NCBI RefSeq assembly: GCF_005771435.1
Contig: NZ_VANI01000025.1
Location: 1 to 44,804, forward strand
DNA: 44,804 nt
DNA from: Microbulbifer harenosus
GTDB taxonomy: Bacteria > Pseudomonadota > Gammaproteobacteria > Pseudomonadales > Cellvibrionaceae
Direction of reading: 5' to 3'
The position numbers and the translations under genes were made by a program. Below, in pieces: positions 28,252 to 37,222 of the stretch. The notes beneath the pieces were generated by a model, which ran no database searches, was not told the DNA's origin, and saw only the letters and a program-made list of their open reading frames with translations. The first letter of the stretch is position 1. The number at the start of each line of letters is the position of its first letter.

Positions 28252-30654
28252 GTGAGCATGGACGATATGGAAAGAGATAATAAAAAGCTATTTGTCATCG
28301 ACGGTGGTGCTTCGGATGACGACAAGAGAATGACAAATGGCAATCGAAAAAACCGCGCGAATCTCCGTACATCGGCGCCGCGACAATTGTCCAAAACTGT
28401 GAATCTCGTCAATCAGAAAGCAATTCAGTGGCTGCAGGCCCGGGCGGAAGAAGTATTTGCCCAGGTGGACGATTCCCTGTTCAGCATGGCCGAAAAGTCC
28501 CACCAGCAGGAAGAGCAGGATCGCCTGTTTCTGGCGATTCGCGCTATTCGAGGGGCGCACAGAAAACTGTTGAGCGATTTCTGCGGCGGTGTGGAAGAGC
28601 GATTTCACGCTCCGCGCAACGATATCCCGGGGGAGGGCTTTGAGCGCGATCCATCCTCTGCGCTGCCTCCCTTGTCGCTACTCAATGACGACGATCTGGA
28701 GCAACAAGTGGCCATTCGCACCATGGTGTCGAATGTCCAACGGGACCAGGCGGAATCCATTGCGTCGCTGTCCCTTCGCCTCGACACGCTGTTGCCTGGC
28801 AAAATTTACGGCGAAAACATGCCCCTGGGCCCGGCAGCCATCTGTGCCGCCTTTGCCGATGCGCTTGATGATGTAGATATCTTATTGCGCGCGCGCATGA
28901 CCGTGTTCAAGAAGTTCGAATTGCAGCTGGTCAACCGCCTGGGAGAACTGTATGAGATCTGCAACAACCTGTTGATTGAGCAGGGGGTGCTGCCCGCAAT
29001 CGAGGACTCGCTGCACCGCCGCAGTCGTCAGGGGCGAGTACCCGGCTCCCCGGGCGTCGTCGACGCGCATACTCCTGAGCAGTCTGCCGCAGTGCGGGAG
29101 GGCGCGCTGGTTGCGGGCGGCGGTGCCACCGGCCACGGCAATTTCATTGCGGGGTTAATGCCTCTGGGGTCTGGTGCTGCCCCAATGGCAACACCGGCGT
29201 TGTTGCAACATCTGGGGCAGTTCCAGATGTCCTTGCCAGTCCAATCCGGTGCAATGGGTGAGTTGGTGAATGTTACCGAGCTTATCCAGCAGAGTCTTGT
29301 CGCCAGTAAGCAGAGCGCCTCGCTGCACGAACTGGACGGCGAAGTGATCCGTCTGGTAGACATGCTGTTTTCGTTCATGCTGGAAGACCGCAACTTGGCG
29401 GAACCCATCAAGGCGCAGTTGATCCGCCTGCAGTTGCCCATGTTGAAGTTGGCGGTGGCGGATAAGGCATTTTTCAGCAAGAGTGGACACCCGGCTCGGC
29501 GTTTGCTGAACGAGCTGGCCGATGCCGCGATTGGCTGGCAGCCCGGTGAAAAATATCTCGACGATCCCTTGTATCATGAAATTTGCGCCATCGTGGATGG
29601 TGTGTTGTCGGAATACGGTGAAGATGAGCAGGTGTTTGCCCGGCTGTTGGAATCCTTTCGCGAATTTTCAGCGCGTGAGCGCAAGCGGGCCGCGGTTATG
29701 GAGCGGCGCACCATTGATGAGGCCCGGGGTTCCGCCCGAGTAGAGGCGGCCAAGGCCCGGGTGGCTGCGGTATTCGATGCGCTCACCGCGGAACGTAAGC
29801 TGCCTAAAGTTGTGCACGAATGGCTGGACCGGGTTTGGGGCAGCGTGCTGTTTCGGACCTGTCTGAGAGACGGGACCGACAGTGGTTCCTGGCGCCAGCA
29901 TGTGTTGACCGCGCGCGACCTGATTTGGAGTGTGGCGGCGCCAATGCCTGAGAGCAGCGCTAAAATGCGTCAGTTGCTGCCGGATCTTAAAAAGCGGTTG
30001 GAAGAGGGGGCGCAATCACTGTCTCTGAGCGGTGGTGATCTCCAGCGCTTGCTGGGTGGGCTCGAGGCACTATACCGGGAGCGGCAGAAACTCGGTGAGC
30101 GTGTGGAGTCCGAGCGCGAGCGCCGTATCCGCGAGCGCCTGGTCCAGGAATTGCGCCGGGAGGCGGACAGCGTGTTGGCCATACCGGTGGCGGATGGCGT
30201 GACTTCTGCCGCCACGCAAGAATTTGATGTGTTGGCCGTAAGGTTGGACGATACACGTGAACTGCCTTCCACTCAGAAGGCTCTCCCCGCAGTTGAAGAA
30301 ATCCAGCAGGTGGTCACCAAAGCCAGTGTGACCAGATCCGGCGGTCTGACCGCACTACCCGAGAATGACGACTACTGGCTGCAGACCTACCACCTCAAAG
30401 ACAGCTGGTTCCTGCTGCGGCAGCTGGAAAAATTGCCGATACGGTGCCGCCTGGCGGCGATCATCTCTGACTTGGACCAATTCATGTTCGTCAATCGTCA
30501 GGGGGCCAAGGTGGGTGTTTACTCTCGCCTGGAACTTGCCCATGCCTTGCGCGATGAGGAGTTACTGCCGTTGGAACAGGGGCCTCTGTTTGAGCGCGCG
30601 CTGCAGCATGTGGTGGGAAGTAGTGGTGAAAGCCGACTCGCCATCAGCGTTTGA
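28252..30654 (+). CDS. DUF1631 domain-containing protein (second copy)
   Basis: This 800-residue paralogue of the preceding gene has the same architecture and shared blocks: FAQVDDSLFSMAEKSHQQ, EEQDRLF, NDDDLEQQVAIRTMVSNVQRDQ, DMLFSFMLEDRNLAEPIK, SGHPARRLLNELADA and a C-terminal NDDYWLQTYHLKDSWFLL to NRQGAKVGVY domain. The two proteins diverge most in the N-terminal 80 residues and in the linker. The frame is open back to 27997, but I chose GTG 28252 because AGGAGGG ends 8 bases before it; ATG 28258 is the alternative. The function is unknown. Tandem copies suggest duplication with divergence, possibly into a hetero-oligomeric pair. Confidence 0.88.
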   Translation: MSMDDMERDNKKLFVIDGGASDDDKRMTNGNRKNRANLRTSAPRQLSKTVNLVNQKAIQWLQARAEEVFAQVDDSLFSMAEKSHQQEEQDRLFLAIRAIRGAHRKLLSDFCGGVEERFHAPRNDIPGEGFERDPSSALPPLSLLNDDDLEQQVAIRTMVSNVQRDQAESIASLSLRLDTLLPGKIYGENMPLGPAAICAAFADALDDVDILLRARMTVFKKFELQLVNRLGELYEICNNLLIEQGVLPAIEDSLHRRSRQGRVPGSPGVVDAHTPEQSAAVREGALVAGGGATGHGNFIAGLMPLGSGAAPMATPALLQHLGQFQMSLPVQSGAMGELVNVTELIQQSLVASKQSASLHELDGEVIRLVDMLFSFMLEDRNLAEPIKAQLIRLQLPMLKLAVADKAFFSKSGHPARRLLNELADAAIGWQPGEKYLDDPLYHEICAIVDGVLSEYGEDEQVFARLLESFREFSARERKRAAVMERRTIDEARGSARVEAAKARVAAVFDALTAERKLPKVVHEWLDRVWGSVLFRTCLRDGTDSGSWRQHVLTARDLIWSVAAPMPESSAKMRQLLPDLKKRLEEGAQSLSLSGGDLQRLLGGLEALYRERQKLGERVESERERRIRERLVQELRREADSVLAIPVADGVTSAATQEFDVLAVRLDDTRELPSTQKALPAVEEIQQVVTKASVTRSGGLTALPENDDYWLQTYHLKDSWFLLRQLEKLPIRCRLAAIISDLDQFMFVNRQGAKVGVYSRLELAHALRDEELLPLEQGPLFERALQHVVGSSGESRLAISV

Positions 30655-30876
30655 AGGCCGCCTCCCTATTATCGGAAGGCTGTAACGGGCAGCGGATAGC
30701 AAAGCAGTCCCGGATGCGTTACATATGCGGCATTGCGGATGGGGTTCGGCGATTTCTGATGTTGCGCGCGCGCTTGGCCGTGGTGGTGTGGGCCTGCAGA
30801 ATCGGATATTGCCAGTGGCAGTTGGTACGTTGCTTCCATAAAATGTACTCTGCTTAATTCCAGCGGAGTCGCGTTT

Positions 30877-31464
30877 GTGAAATATCAGGTCCAGTCCGGC
30901 TGGTTGTCCGGCGCACGTCGCTTGCCGAGCCCACACTGCAACAGCCGCCCGGAAAGCTCAGCTGTGGATCTCCTGGTCATTCACAGCATCAGCCTGCCGC
31001 CAGGGCAGTACGGCGGGCCCTACATTGATGACTTCTTCCTCGGGCATCTGGATGTAGATGCACACCCCTATTTTTCTGAAATCGCCAGTCTGCAGGTGTC
31101 TGCACATTTGCTGATTGACCGCAATGGTCATGTTACCCAGTATGTCCCGCTCTCCGAGCGCGCCTGGCATGCGGGGCAGTCCGTATTTTGTGGCCGGGAA
31201 AACTGCAATGATTTCTCCATCGGTATCGAGCTCGAAGGGCTGGATACCGACACTTATACAGAGGCACAGTACGAGTCCCTGGCTGAGGTGACGCTGGCGA
31301 TCATGGATGCCTACCCGCTGATCGACAAGTCGCGCATCACTGGTCACTCGGACATCGCGCCAGGAAGAAAATTGGACCCTGGTCCAGGGTTCGACTGGGC
31401 TCTGTACTTCGAAAAACTGGATCGACTGATGGAAGCCGGCTCATCGGGCGCCGGCGCTCGCTGA
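30877..31464 (+). CDS. ampD: 1,6-anhydro-N-acetylmuramyl-L-alanine amidase AmpD
   Basis: AmpD is a cytosolic zinc amidase that cuts the stem peptide from anhydromuropeptides imported during wall recycling. Its loss raises AmpC beta-lactamase in related bacteria. The 195-residue protein has the expected ligands H36 (VIHSISLP), H157 and D167 (GHSDIAPGRKLDPG), the catalytic E118 in IGIELEG, and K165. Translation starts at GTG 30877. ampE follows after 61 bases and ampG lies 2.8 kb downstream. No LysR-type ampR or beta-lactamase gene is present in the window. Confidence 0.96.
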   Translation: MKYQVQSGWLSGARRLPSPHCNSRPESSAVDLLVIHSISLPPGQYGGPYIDDFFLGHLDVDAHPYFSEIASLQVSAHLLIDRNGHVTQYVPLSERAWHAGQSVFCGRENCNDFSIGIELEGLDTDTYTEAQYESLAEVTLAIMDAYPLIDKSRITGHSDIAPGRKLDPGPGFDWALYFEKLDRLMEAGSSGAGAR

Positions 31465-31525
31465 TGGAAGTTGTACCGTCCATTGATCGACCAATCAAAT
31501 AATCAGAAATTGAAGCGGGGGTAGT

Positions 31526-32449
31526 ATGGCGCTTTTGATCGTACTTTTGGCATTGGGGCTGGTGCAGATCTGGGGTTCCGGCGGACCTGTGCATCGGGAC
31601 GGCTGGTTTGTCCACTGGCAGCAACTCATCTACCGGCGCGCGCTGGTACGCGACAGGCCGGGAATCGGCTTTGGTCTGCTGGTACTGGGGCCCGCACTGC
31701 TGATGGCATTGTTGCTGGTCGCGGCGGAGTCGGTGCTCGGCGGTATCGGTCTTTTGCTGGTGAGTGTCCCGGCACTGCTGTACAGCTTCGGGCGCGGCAA
31801 TTTCAATGGCGCGATGTCCGGTTATCTGCGGAGTTGGTATCAGGGGGATATGGACGCTGCCAAAGCCGCTGCTGAGCCGTTGCTGGCGCCGGGAGATATG
31901 GCAGAGGTCTCATCGGTAAGCGATCCGCAGGTCTTGCATCAACTGGTATTTCGCGCCGCTGCATATCGCGCATTTGAACGCCTGTTCGCCGTGCTGTTCT
32001 GGTTCCTGCTGCTTGGTATTCCGGGCGCGATTCTGTACCGACTGAGCCGGCTTGCGGTAGACACTTTGGCGCTGGAGGGTACTGACACACAGGCGTCTCC
32101 CATTCCCGTAGCGGACCGGGAATTGGCCGTGCGCTGGCTGTGGCTTATCGAGTGGTTGCCGGTGCGGGCCGTGGGGTTCACCCTGGCAATCGTTGGCAAT
32201 TTCGCCGGTTGTTACCGGGTATGGCGTGAACACTTGACGTGCCGGGAAAGTCGAACCGAAGATATTCTGGAGAATTATCTTGAAGGTGCTCTGGGTGGAA
32301 TCGACAGCAGTGAATGCAGCGCAGGCGCAATGGTGAGCGAGGGGCAGCGCCTATGTGGTGCGGAGCTCGAAGCCATGCAGGGCGTGCTCTCCCGTGCGCT
32401 GTTGATGTGGCTGACGGTGATGGCGTTGGCTGTGCTGTTTGGCAGCTAA
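31526..32449 (+). CDS. ampE: AmpE-like membrane protein
   Basis: AmpE is an inner-membrane protein linked with ampD; its exact function is unclear (a CobD-like relative). The 307-residue product has four or so membrane helices, an N-terminal helix followed by VHRDGWFVHWQQ, the family stretch LLYSFGRGNFNGAMSGYLRSW split near residues 82-102, VFRAAAYRAFERLFAVLFWFLLLG near 143-166, and a closing helix at the C-terminus. GGGGG lies 6-7 bases before ATG 31526. Adjacency to ampD supports the name. Confidence 0.9.
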   Translation: MALLIVLLALGLVQIWGSGGPVHRDGWFVHWQQLIYRRALVRDRPGIGFGLLVLGPALLMALLLVAAESVLGGIGLLLVSVPALLYSFGRGNFNGAMSGYLRSWYQGDMDAAKAAAEPLLAPGDMAEVSSVSDPQVLHQLVFRAAAYRAFERLFAVLFWFLLLGIPGAILYRLSRLAVDTLALEGTDTQASPIPVADRELAVRWLWLIEWLPVRAVGFTLAIVGNFAGCYRVWREHLTCRESRTEDILENYLEGALGGIDSSECSAGAMVSEGQRLCGAELEAMQGVLSRALLMWLTVMALAVLFGS

Positions 32450-32503
32450 CGACACAAGCTCTTGGACACTTTGATTTCCTGAAATCTGCGCATTGAGGAT
32501 TAC

Positions 32504-33505
32504 GTGACCGATACCGACAGCCCGCCGTCTGATCTGCCTTCGGCAGCGGACGTGTTTACCGCCGCTGAACGCCTGTATGGGTGGATTCACCGTACGCCAT
32601 TGATGACGTCTGCAAGTATCAATCAGTGGCTCGGGGCGGAAATCTATTTCAAGTGCGAGCATCTGCAGAAAGTGGGGGCCTTCAAGGCACGGGGTGCGGC
32701 CAACGCGGTACTGCAGCTGCCGGCGGGCACGGAAATGGTTGCCACGCACTCCTCTGGAAATCACGGCGCGGCGCTGGCCTGGGCTGCAGCTGAGCGGGGC
32801 ATTCGCTGTACTGTGGTTATGCCGGACAACGCGCCTGAGGCCAAGAAAGCCGCTGTGGCCGCATACGGTGCAGACATCATCTACTGCGCCCCCACGCTGG
32901 CGGCGAGGGAGGGCGCACTGGCAGAGCTGGTGGCGAAGACTGGCGCCCATGTGGTACCGCCATTTGATGATGCTCACATCATTGCGGGGCAGGGCACTGT
33001 GGCGCAGGAAATTGTGGGTCAATGCCGTGAGCGGGGTTTCTGCCCGGATCTGGTTGTCGCCCCGGTGGGAGGTGGTGGACTACTGGCAGGTATCGCCCTG
33101 GCTATTTCCGCAATGGCCCCGGATATCAAGGTGCTCGGCGCTGAGCCCGCAGGTGCGGACGATGCCCAGCGCTCACTGCGTAGCGGCGTGCGGGTCACGG
33201 AGCAGGTTCCCGAGACCATTGCGGACGGTTTGCGCACGACGCTGGGAGTGCGCAATTTTGCCGTGATCCGCGAGCACGTTAACGACATCGTGACGGTGTC
33301 GGAGGCGGGAATTCGATTGGCTCTGGCGTTGTTGTGGCACCGTACGAAGCAACTGGTAGAGCCTTCGGCCGCGGTGGGACTGGCGTCTGTAATCGAACAC
33401 GGAGCACGCTTTCGCAATAAACGAGTGGTTGTGGTGCTGAGTGGGGGAAATATGGATCTCGCGGCAGTGGCAGGTTTGCTGACCGATCCAGAGAATGACC
33501 AATAG
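32504..33505 (+). CDS. PLP-dependent threonine/serine dehydratase-like enzyme
   Basis: This is a fold-type II pyridoxal-phosphate enzyme of the serine/threonine dehydratase and serine racemase group. The PLP lysine is K61 in KVGAFKARGA, SSGNHGAALAWAA (near 84) matches the substrate-binding loop, and VGGGGLLAGIA (near 188) matches the phosphate-binding glycine loop. The 333-residue length and absence of an ACT domain point to a catabolic deaminase or racemase rather than biosynthetic IlvA. Its place in the amp cluster raises the idea of D-/L-serine or related amino acid metabolism, but this is inference. The start is GTG 32504. Confidence 0.88.
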   Translation: MTDTDSPPSDLPSAADVFTAAERLYGWIHRTPLMTSASINQWLGAEIYFKCEHLQKVGAFKARGAANAVLQLPAGTEMVATHSSGNHGAALAWAAAERGIRCTVVMPDNAPEAKKAAVAAYGADIIYCAPTLAAREGALAELVAKTGAHVVPPFDDAHIIAGQGTVAQEIVGQCRERGFCPDLVVAPVGGGGLLAGIALAISAMAPDIKVLGAEPAGADDAQRSLRSGVRVTEQVPETIADGLRTTLGVRNFAVIREHVNDIVTVSEAGIRLALALLWHRTKQLVEPSAAVGLASVIEHGARFRNKRVVVVLSGGNMDLAAVAGLLTDPENDQ

Positions 33506-33527
33506 TGAACGGCACTTGGAGGGCGGG

Positions 33528-34178
33528 ATGAAACGCGGTGATATTTTCTTTGTGGCGCGGCTGGAACCTGGACGTGCGGCGCGATGTGTTAGGTGGTCTG
33601 CTGCTACACTGTGTGCAGTTGTATCCCGGTTTGCGGCTGTTCTGCTGTTGCTGCCACTGCTTGCGCCTCTGGTTGCGCATGCGGATGTTAAAAAGTTTAC
33701 GCTGGCATCAAAAACCTTTGTCAACGGTGCGCGTATGCAGCCCGCACAGCTGTACTTTGGCTTTGGCTGCAGTGGTGAAAATATATCCCCGGAGCTGCAC
33801 TGGCACGGCGCGCCAGAAGGCACTCGCAGTTTTGCGTTGACGGTACATGACCCGGATGCACCTACCGGCAGTGGCTGGTGGCACTGGATCGTATTCAATA
33901 TCCCGGCGGATATGAATTCACTGCCGGAAGGGGCGGGAGATCCCAAATCAGGACTGATTCCTGAGGCGATTCAGAGCCGCACCGATTTTGGCAGCTCAGG
34001 TTATGGTGGAGCCTGCCCGCCGGAGGGACACGGCGACCACCGTTACCAGTTCCGGATCTACGCGCTCAAAGTTGACCAGTTGCCATTGGACGAGAACAGC
34101 CCGGCAGCCATGGTGGCTTACTACGTGAATGCCAACAAGCTGGCTGAGGCGCAGCTGGAAGTCATTTATGGCCGTTGA
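33528..34178 (+). CDS. YbhB/YbcL family (PEBP-like) exported protein
   Basis: This is a phosphatidylethanolamine-binding-protein-like protein of the bacterial YbhB/YbcL group, function unknown. An N-terminal hydrophobic segment (about 25-43), ending in PLVAHA, looks like a signal peptide. The mature domain has the ligand-site blocks ENISPELHWHGAP, TVHDPDAPTGSGWWHWIVFNIP (shown in parts), and YGGACPPEGHGDHRYQFRIYAL. I chose ATG 33528, which follows TTGGAGGGCGGG. A further ATG at 33495 overlaps the previous stop but has no good ribosome binding site. Confidence 0.88.
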   Translation: MKRGDIFFVARLEPGRAARCVRWSAATLCAVVSRFAAVLLLLPLLAPLVAHADVKKFTLASKTFVNGARMQPAQLYFGFGCSGENISPELHWHGAPEGTRSFALTVHDPDAPTGSGWWHWIVFNIPADMNSLPEGAGDPKSGLIPEAIQSRTDFGSSGYGGACPPEGHGDHRYQFRIYALKVDQLPLDENSPAAMVAYYVNANKLAEAQLEVIYGR

Positions 34179-34264
34179 TCCCGTCCCCGGGAGCCGCCGT
34201 CGTTGATCTGCCGGGTTAGGCCGCTGGTTGTCTGCCACATACAGGAAGGATGTAGAACTCGCCC

Positions 34265-35635
34265 ATGCAGCAAAATAAAATGACCTGGGGAGAGGCACTT
34301 GAGGTTTATTCACGCCCAAAAGTGCTGGCCATGTTTTTCCTGGGGATATCCGCTGGTCTTCCGCTCCTACTGGTTTTTTCCACACTGACGGCGTGGTTGC
34401 GCGACTACGGTGTCAGCCGTACCACGATCGGGTTTGCAGCCTGGATTGGCATTACCTTTTCCATCAAGTTTGTATGGGCGCCGGTGATAGACTCACTGCG
34501 TATCCCGTTCGTTACCAACCTCATGGGTAAGCGGCGCAGTTGGATGCTGGTATCTCAGATTGGCATTGCCGCAGGATTGTTTGCGATGAGCCGGATCAAC
34601 CCGCAGCTTGCGCTCCCCGCGATTTTTGGGTTTGGTGTACTGGTGGCGTTCTGCTCGGCGTCTCAGGATGTGGTGATTGACGCATTCCGAATCGAGGCGA
34701 TGGAGAAGCAGTATCAGGGCGCCATGGCGGCAATGTACGTGTTTGGCTACCGGGTGGCGTTGCTGATTGCCGGGGCGGGCGCTCTGTTTATTGCAGAGTA
34801 CGCCAACTGGAGCATTGCCTATATGTCCATGGCGGCGCTGATGCTTGTCGGTATCGTCACCACACTGCTGGTATCTGAACCTGACCATCAAAAGACGCGC
34901 GCTCAAGGAGAGGAGTTTCAACACGAGTGGGTGGACCGCGTACTGGGAAGTGGTAAACACAGCAGAATCAGTGAGTGGTTTGTGCGCTCTGTTGCGTGCC
35001 CGTTTATCGATTTCTTTGAAAGGAATGGTCGTTTTGCGATCGTACTGCTGCTGTTCATCGGTATCTACCGCGTCAGTGACATTGCCATGGGGGTCATGGC
35101 GAATCCCTTCTATTTGGACCTCGGTTTTAGCAAGGACGATATCGCCCAGATCGGCAAGCTGTTCGGCTTTGTCTGCACCATGATCGGAGCCTTTCTGGGC
35201 GGCGCTATGGTTGTGCGGTACGGCATCCTACGCCCACTGATACTGGGCGCGGTGATGGTTGCCGCAACCAACCTGCTATTTGCGCATTTGGCCACTCTGG
35301 GTGCGGATAAAACCTGGCTGGCCATTGCGATCAGTGCAGACAACATCAGCGCAGGCATTTCCAACTCGGTATTTATTGCTTTTCTTTCGAGTCTGGTCAA
35401 TCAATCCTATACCGCGACCCAGTACGCGCTGTTCAGCTCCTTGATGACGCTGCCGGGCAAATTTATCAGCGGTTTTTCCGGCATCGTCGTGGATGCTGAG
35501 GGGTATTACTCCTTCTTTATCCTCGTGGCCATTCTCGGTATTCCTGCTGTTCTGCTGTCCATCTATATCTGGTACCGCTACAAGGATGAGGAAGCGGCGA
35601 ATGCCGCAGAAAAAAGGGAGACACTGCAGAGTTAG
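34265..35635 (+). CDS. ampG: AmpG family muropeptide permease
   Basis: AmpG is a major-facilitator inner-membrane permease that imports GlcNAc-anhydroMurNAc peptides for recycling. The 456-residue protein begins VYSRPKVLAMFFLGISAGLP and LVFSTLTAWLRDYGVSRTTIG, followed by FSIKFVWAPVIDSLRIPF, LGKRRSW-like GKRRSWML and SASQDVVIDAFRIE, all typical of AmpG. About 12 to 14 helices are visible with a basic loop in the middle. The AmpD amidase and AmpE encoded upstream act on or near the same substrates, which makes this neighbourhood a wall-recycling group. Confidence 0.92.
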   Translation: MQQNKMTWGEALEVYSRPKVLAMFFLGISAGLPLLLVFSTLTAWLRDYGVSRTTIGFAAWIGITFSIKFVWAPVIDSLRIPFVTNLMGKRRSWMLVSQIGIAAGLFAMSRINPQLALPAIFGFGVLVAFCSASQDVVIDAFRIEAMEKQYQGAMAAMYVFGYRVALLIAGAGALFIAEYANWSIAYMSMAALMLVGIVTTLLVSEPDHQKTRAQGEEFQHEWVDRVLGSGKHSRISEWFVRSVACPFIDFFERNGRFAIVLLLFIGIYRVSDIAMGVMANPFYLDLGFSKDDIAQIGKLFGFVCTMIGAFLGGAMVVRYGILRPLILGAVMVAATNLLFAHLATLGADKTWLAIAISADNISAGISNSVFIAFLSSLVNQSYTATQYALFSSLMTLPGKFISGFSGIVVDAEGYYSFFILVAILGIPAVLLSIYIWYRYKDEEAANAAEKRETLQS

Positions 35636-35661
35636 CCACACTTGAGGAACCGGGGCGATGG

Positions 35662-35994
35662 CTAAAGTTCTTTTTCTTGCGGCCAGAGATAAATCCCGAG
35701 ATCCACCTTTCCGTTCATCAAGGTGATTCCTTCCGCTTCAAGCCGTTTCATCTGTCTTTGGGCACCGGGCTCGGGCAGAGAGATTTTCCCTTGCGCATTC
35801 AGCACCCGGTGCCACGGCAAGCGGGTATCTTTAGGCAATTTGCGCAAAGTTTGTCCCACAAGGCGAGCCGCCCTCGGTAATCCGGCCAGCTCCGCGAGGC
35901 GTCCGTAGGTGACAACCCGGCCCGACGGGACCTGTGCAAGTGCAAGGCAGATGCGACTTGTGGCATCATTGGCCTCGCTTTTGATTTTCCGCAT
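35662..35994 (-). CDS. MGMT-fold alkyltransferase-like (ATL) protein
   Basis: This 110-residue protein has the DNA-binding domain fold of O6-alkylguanine-DNA alkyltransferases. The active-site Pro-Cys-His-Arg-Val is replaced by PWHRVLNAQG with W61, so it cannot accept alkyl groups. Such ATL proteins bind O6-alkylguanine and hand it to nucleotide excision repair. Other family residues are VPSGRVVTYGRLAELAGLP and ARLVGQTLRKLP. I chose ATG 35994, after AGGGACC; the frame remains open to 36045. It is convergent with ampG. Confidence 0.9.
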   Translation of the reverse strand: MRKIKSEANDATSRICLALAQVPSGRVVTYGRLAELAGLPRAARLVGQTLRKLPKDTRLPWHRVLNAQGKISLPEPGAQRQMKRLEAEGITLMNGKVDLGIYLWPQEKEL

Positions 35995-36083
35995 TGTACT
36001 GGTCCCTGAAGTCTTAACAGTTTCATTTCCAGATTTATTGCGCACTTTCAGCTAATAACTCCAGGCTATTTAAAGGTTGTTTC

Positions 36084-37169
36084 GTGCATTCTGATGTATC
36101 CAGAACGTTAGTTTCCAGAACTTTCCGCTTTTTTTCCTCAGTTCTCCGCCCGCTATCCACGGCGCTGTTGACTGTCGCACTGTTGACCACTGCTGCTTCA
36201 GAGGTCAGTGCGGGTGTATTGAGCCTCGCGAACGGAGACCGGATTTACGGCGAGCTCGTGGTAGTGGAGCGCGATCACGTGGTGTGGAAATCGGAAACCT
36301 TCGGAGATATTACTGTAGAGAAAGGCAAAATCCTGTCTCTGGAGACCGATAAGGATCTGAAAATAGCCGGCAGGGATGAGCCCTGCGCCTTGGCTGGACA
36401 CCGTCGCGAACAGTGGGAGCTTTACTGCGATGAAGGCGACGGCTGGGTGATGGACTTTCCCGCCATTGATCATGCAGAACCCTATGTCAACTTTGTGGGC
36501 GACCCGATCGTATTCCGCGGTAACGTGGCGGCATCCGGAGTGTTCGAGAATGGAAACCGCGAGCGAGAGGATTGGGATATCAACGCCAATTTTGATGTTC
36601 GCAATGGCGACTTTCACCATCTGGTGGGTACCCAGTACCAGAACCAGAACAGTGCCGACGTGGATAATCTGGAAAAATATCGTTTCAACTATGATCTGCG
36701 CTGGATCTTTTCCGAGAAATGGTTTGCCGCCGGCAACAGCGCCTTCCTGCATGAAGAAGCACGCAATCTGGATCTTAGTACCACTGTGGGTCTCGGCCTT
36801 GGTTACCTGTTTTTCGATACGGACAAATCTGCATTTTCTATCCAGGGGGGTATGAGCAGCGTAAAGGACGAGTTCATAGACCCCTCTCTGAGTGAAACGT
36901 CCGACAAGCGTTATGCGGCGGGCCGTACCGCATGGGATTTTCGCTACAAATTCGAACTGGGCCCCGAGGTGTATTACAACCAGGAACTGCTGCAGTCACT
37001 GGATCGTAGCGCAGATTATCAGAGCAATGCGGAAATCGGAGTCCGGACCCCGCTCGTGAAAGGCATTTTGATGGAAGTGAAATACGCTTGGCAGTATGAC
37101 AATACGCCATCGCTCGACAGTGCAAAAGAAGACACAAAAATGACCGTCGGTGTAGGCTATTCCTGGTAA
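36084..37169 (+). CDS. DUF481 family outer-membrane-type protein
   Basis: This 361-residue exported protein is likely an outer-membrane beta-barrel of DUF481 (YdiY-like), function unknown. A signal peptide spans about residues 1-43 (cleavage near VSAG). A small Sm-like beta domain, LANGDRIYGELVVVERDHVVWK, is shown in part as NGDRIYGELVVVERDHV. The C-terminal half has alternating hydrophobic strands (for example FHHLVGTQYQNQNSAD, YDLRWIFSEKWF) and ends in an aromatic GVGYSW, as outer-membrane barrels do. The start is GTG 36084. It is divergent from the ATL gene. Confidence 0.85.
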   Translation: MHSDVSRTLVSRTFRFFSSVLRPLSTALLTVALLTTAASEVSAGVLSLANGDRIYGELVVVERDHVVWKSETFGDITVEKGKILSLETDKDLKIAGRDEPCALAGHRREQWELYCDEGDGWVMDFPAIDHAEPYVNFVGDPIVFRGNVAASGVFENGNREREDWDINANFDVRNGDFHHLVGTQYQNQNSADVDNLEKYRFNYDLRWIFSEKWFAAGNSAFLHEEARNLDLSTTVGLGLGYLFFDTDKSAFSIQGGMSSVKDEFIDPSLSETSDKRYAAGRTAWDFRYKFELGPEVYYNQELLQSLDRSADYQSNAEIGVRTPLVKGILMEVKYAWQYDNTPSLDSAKEDTKMTVGVGYSW

Positions 37170-37222
37170 GACGACAAAAAGAACTACCGGAAGCTGCACG
37201 ATCATTCAATTTAGAGGGCGCT

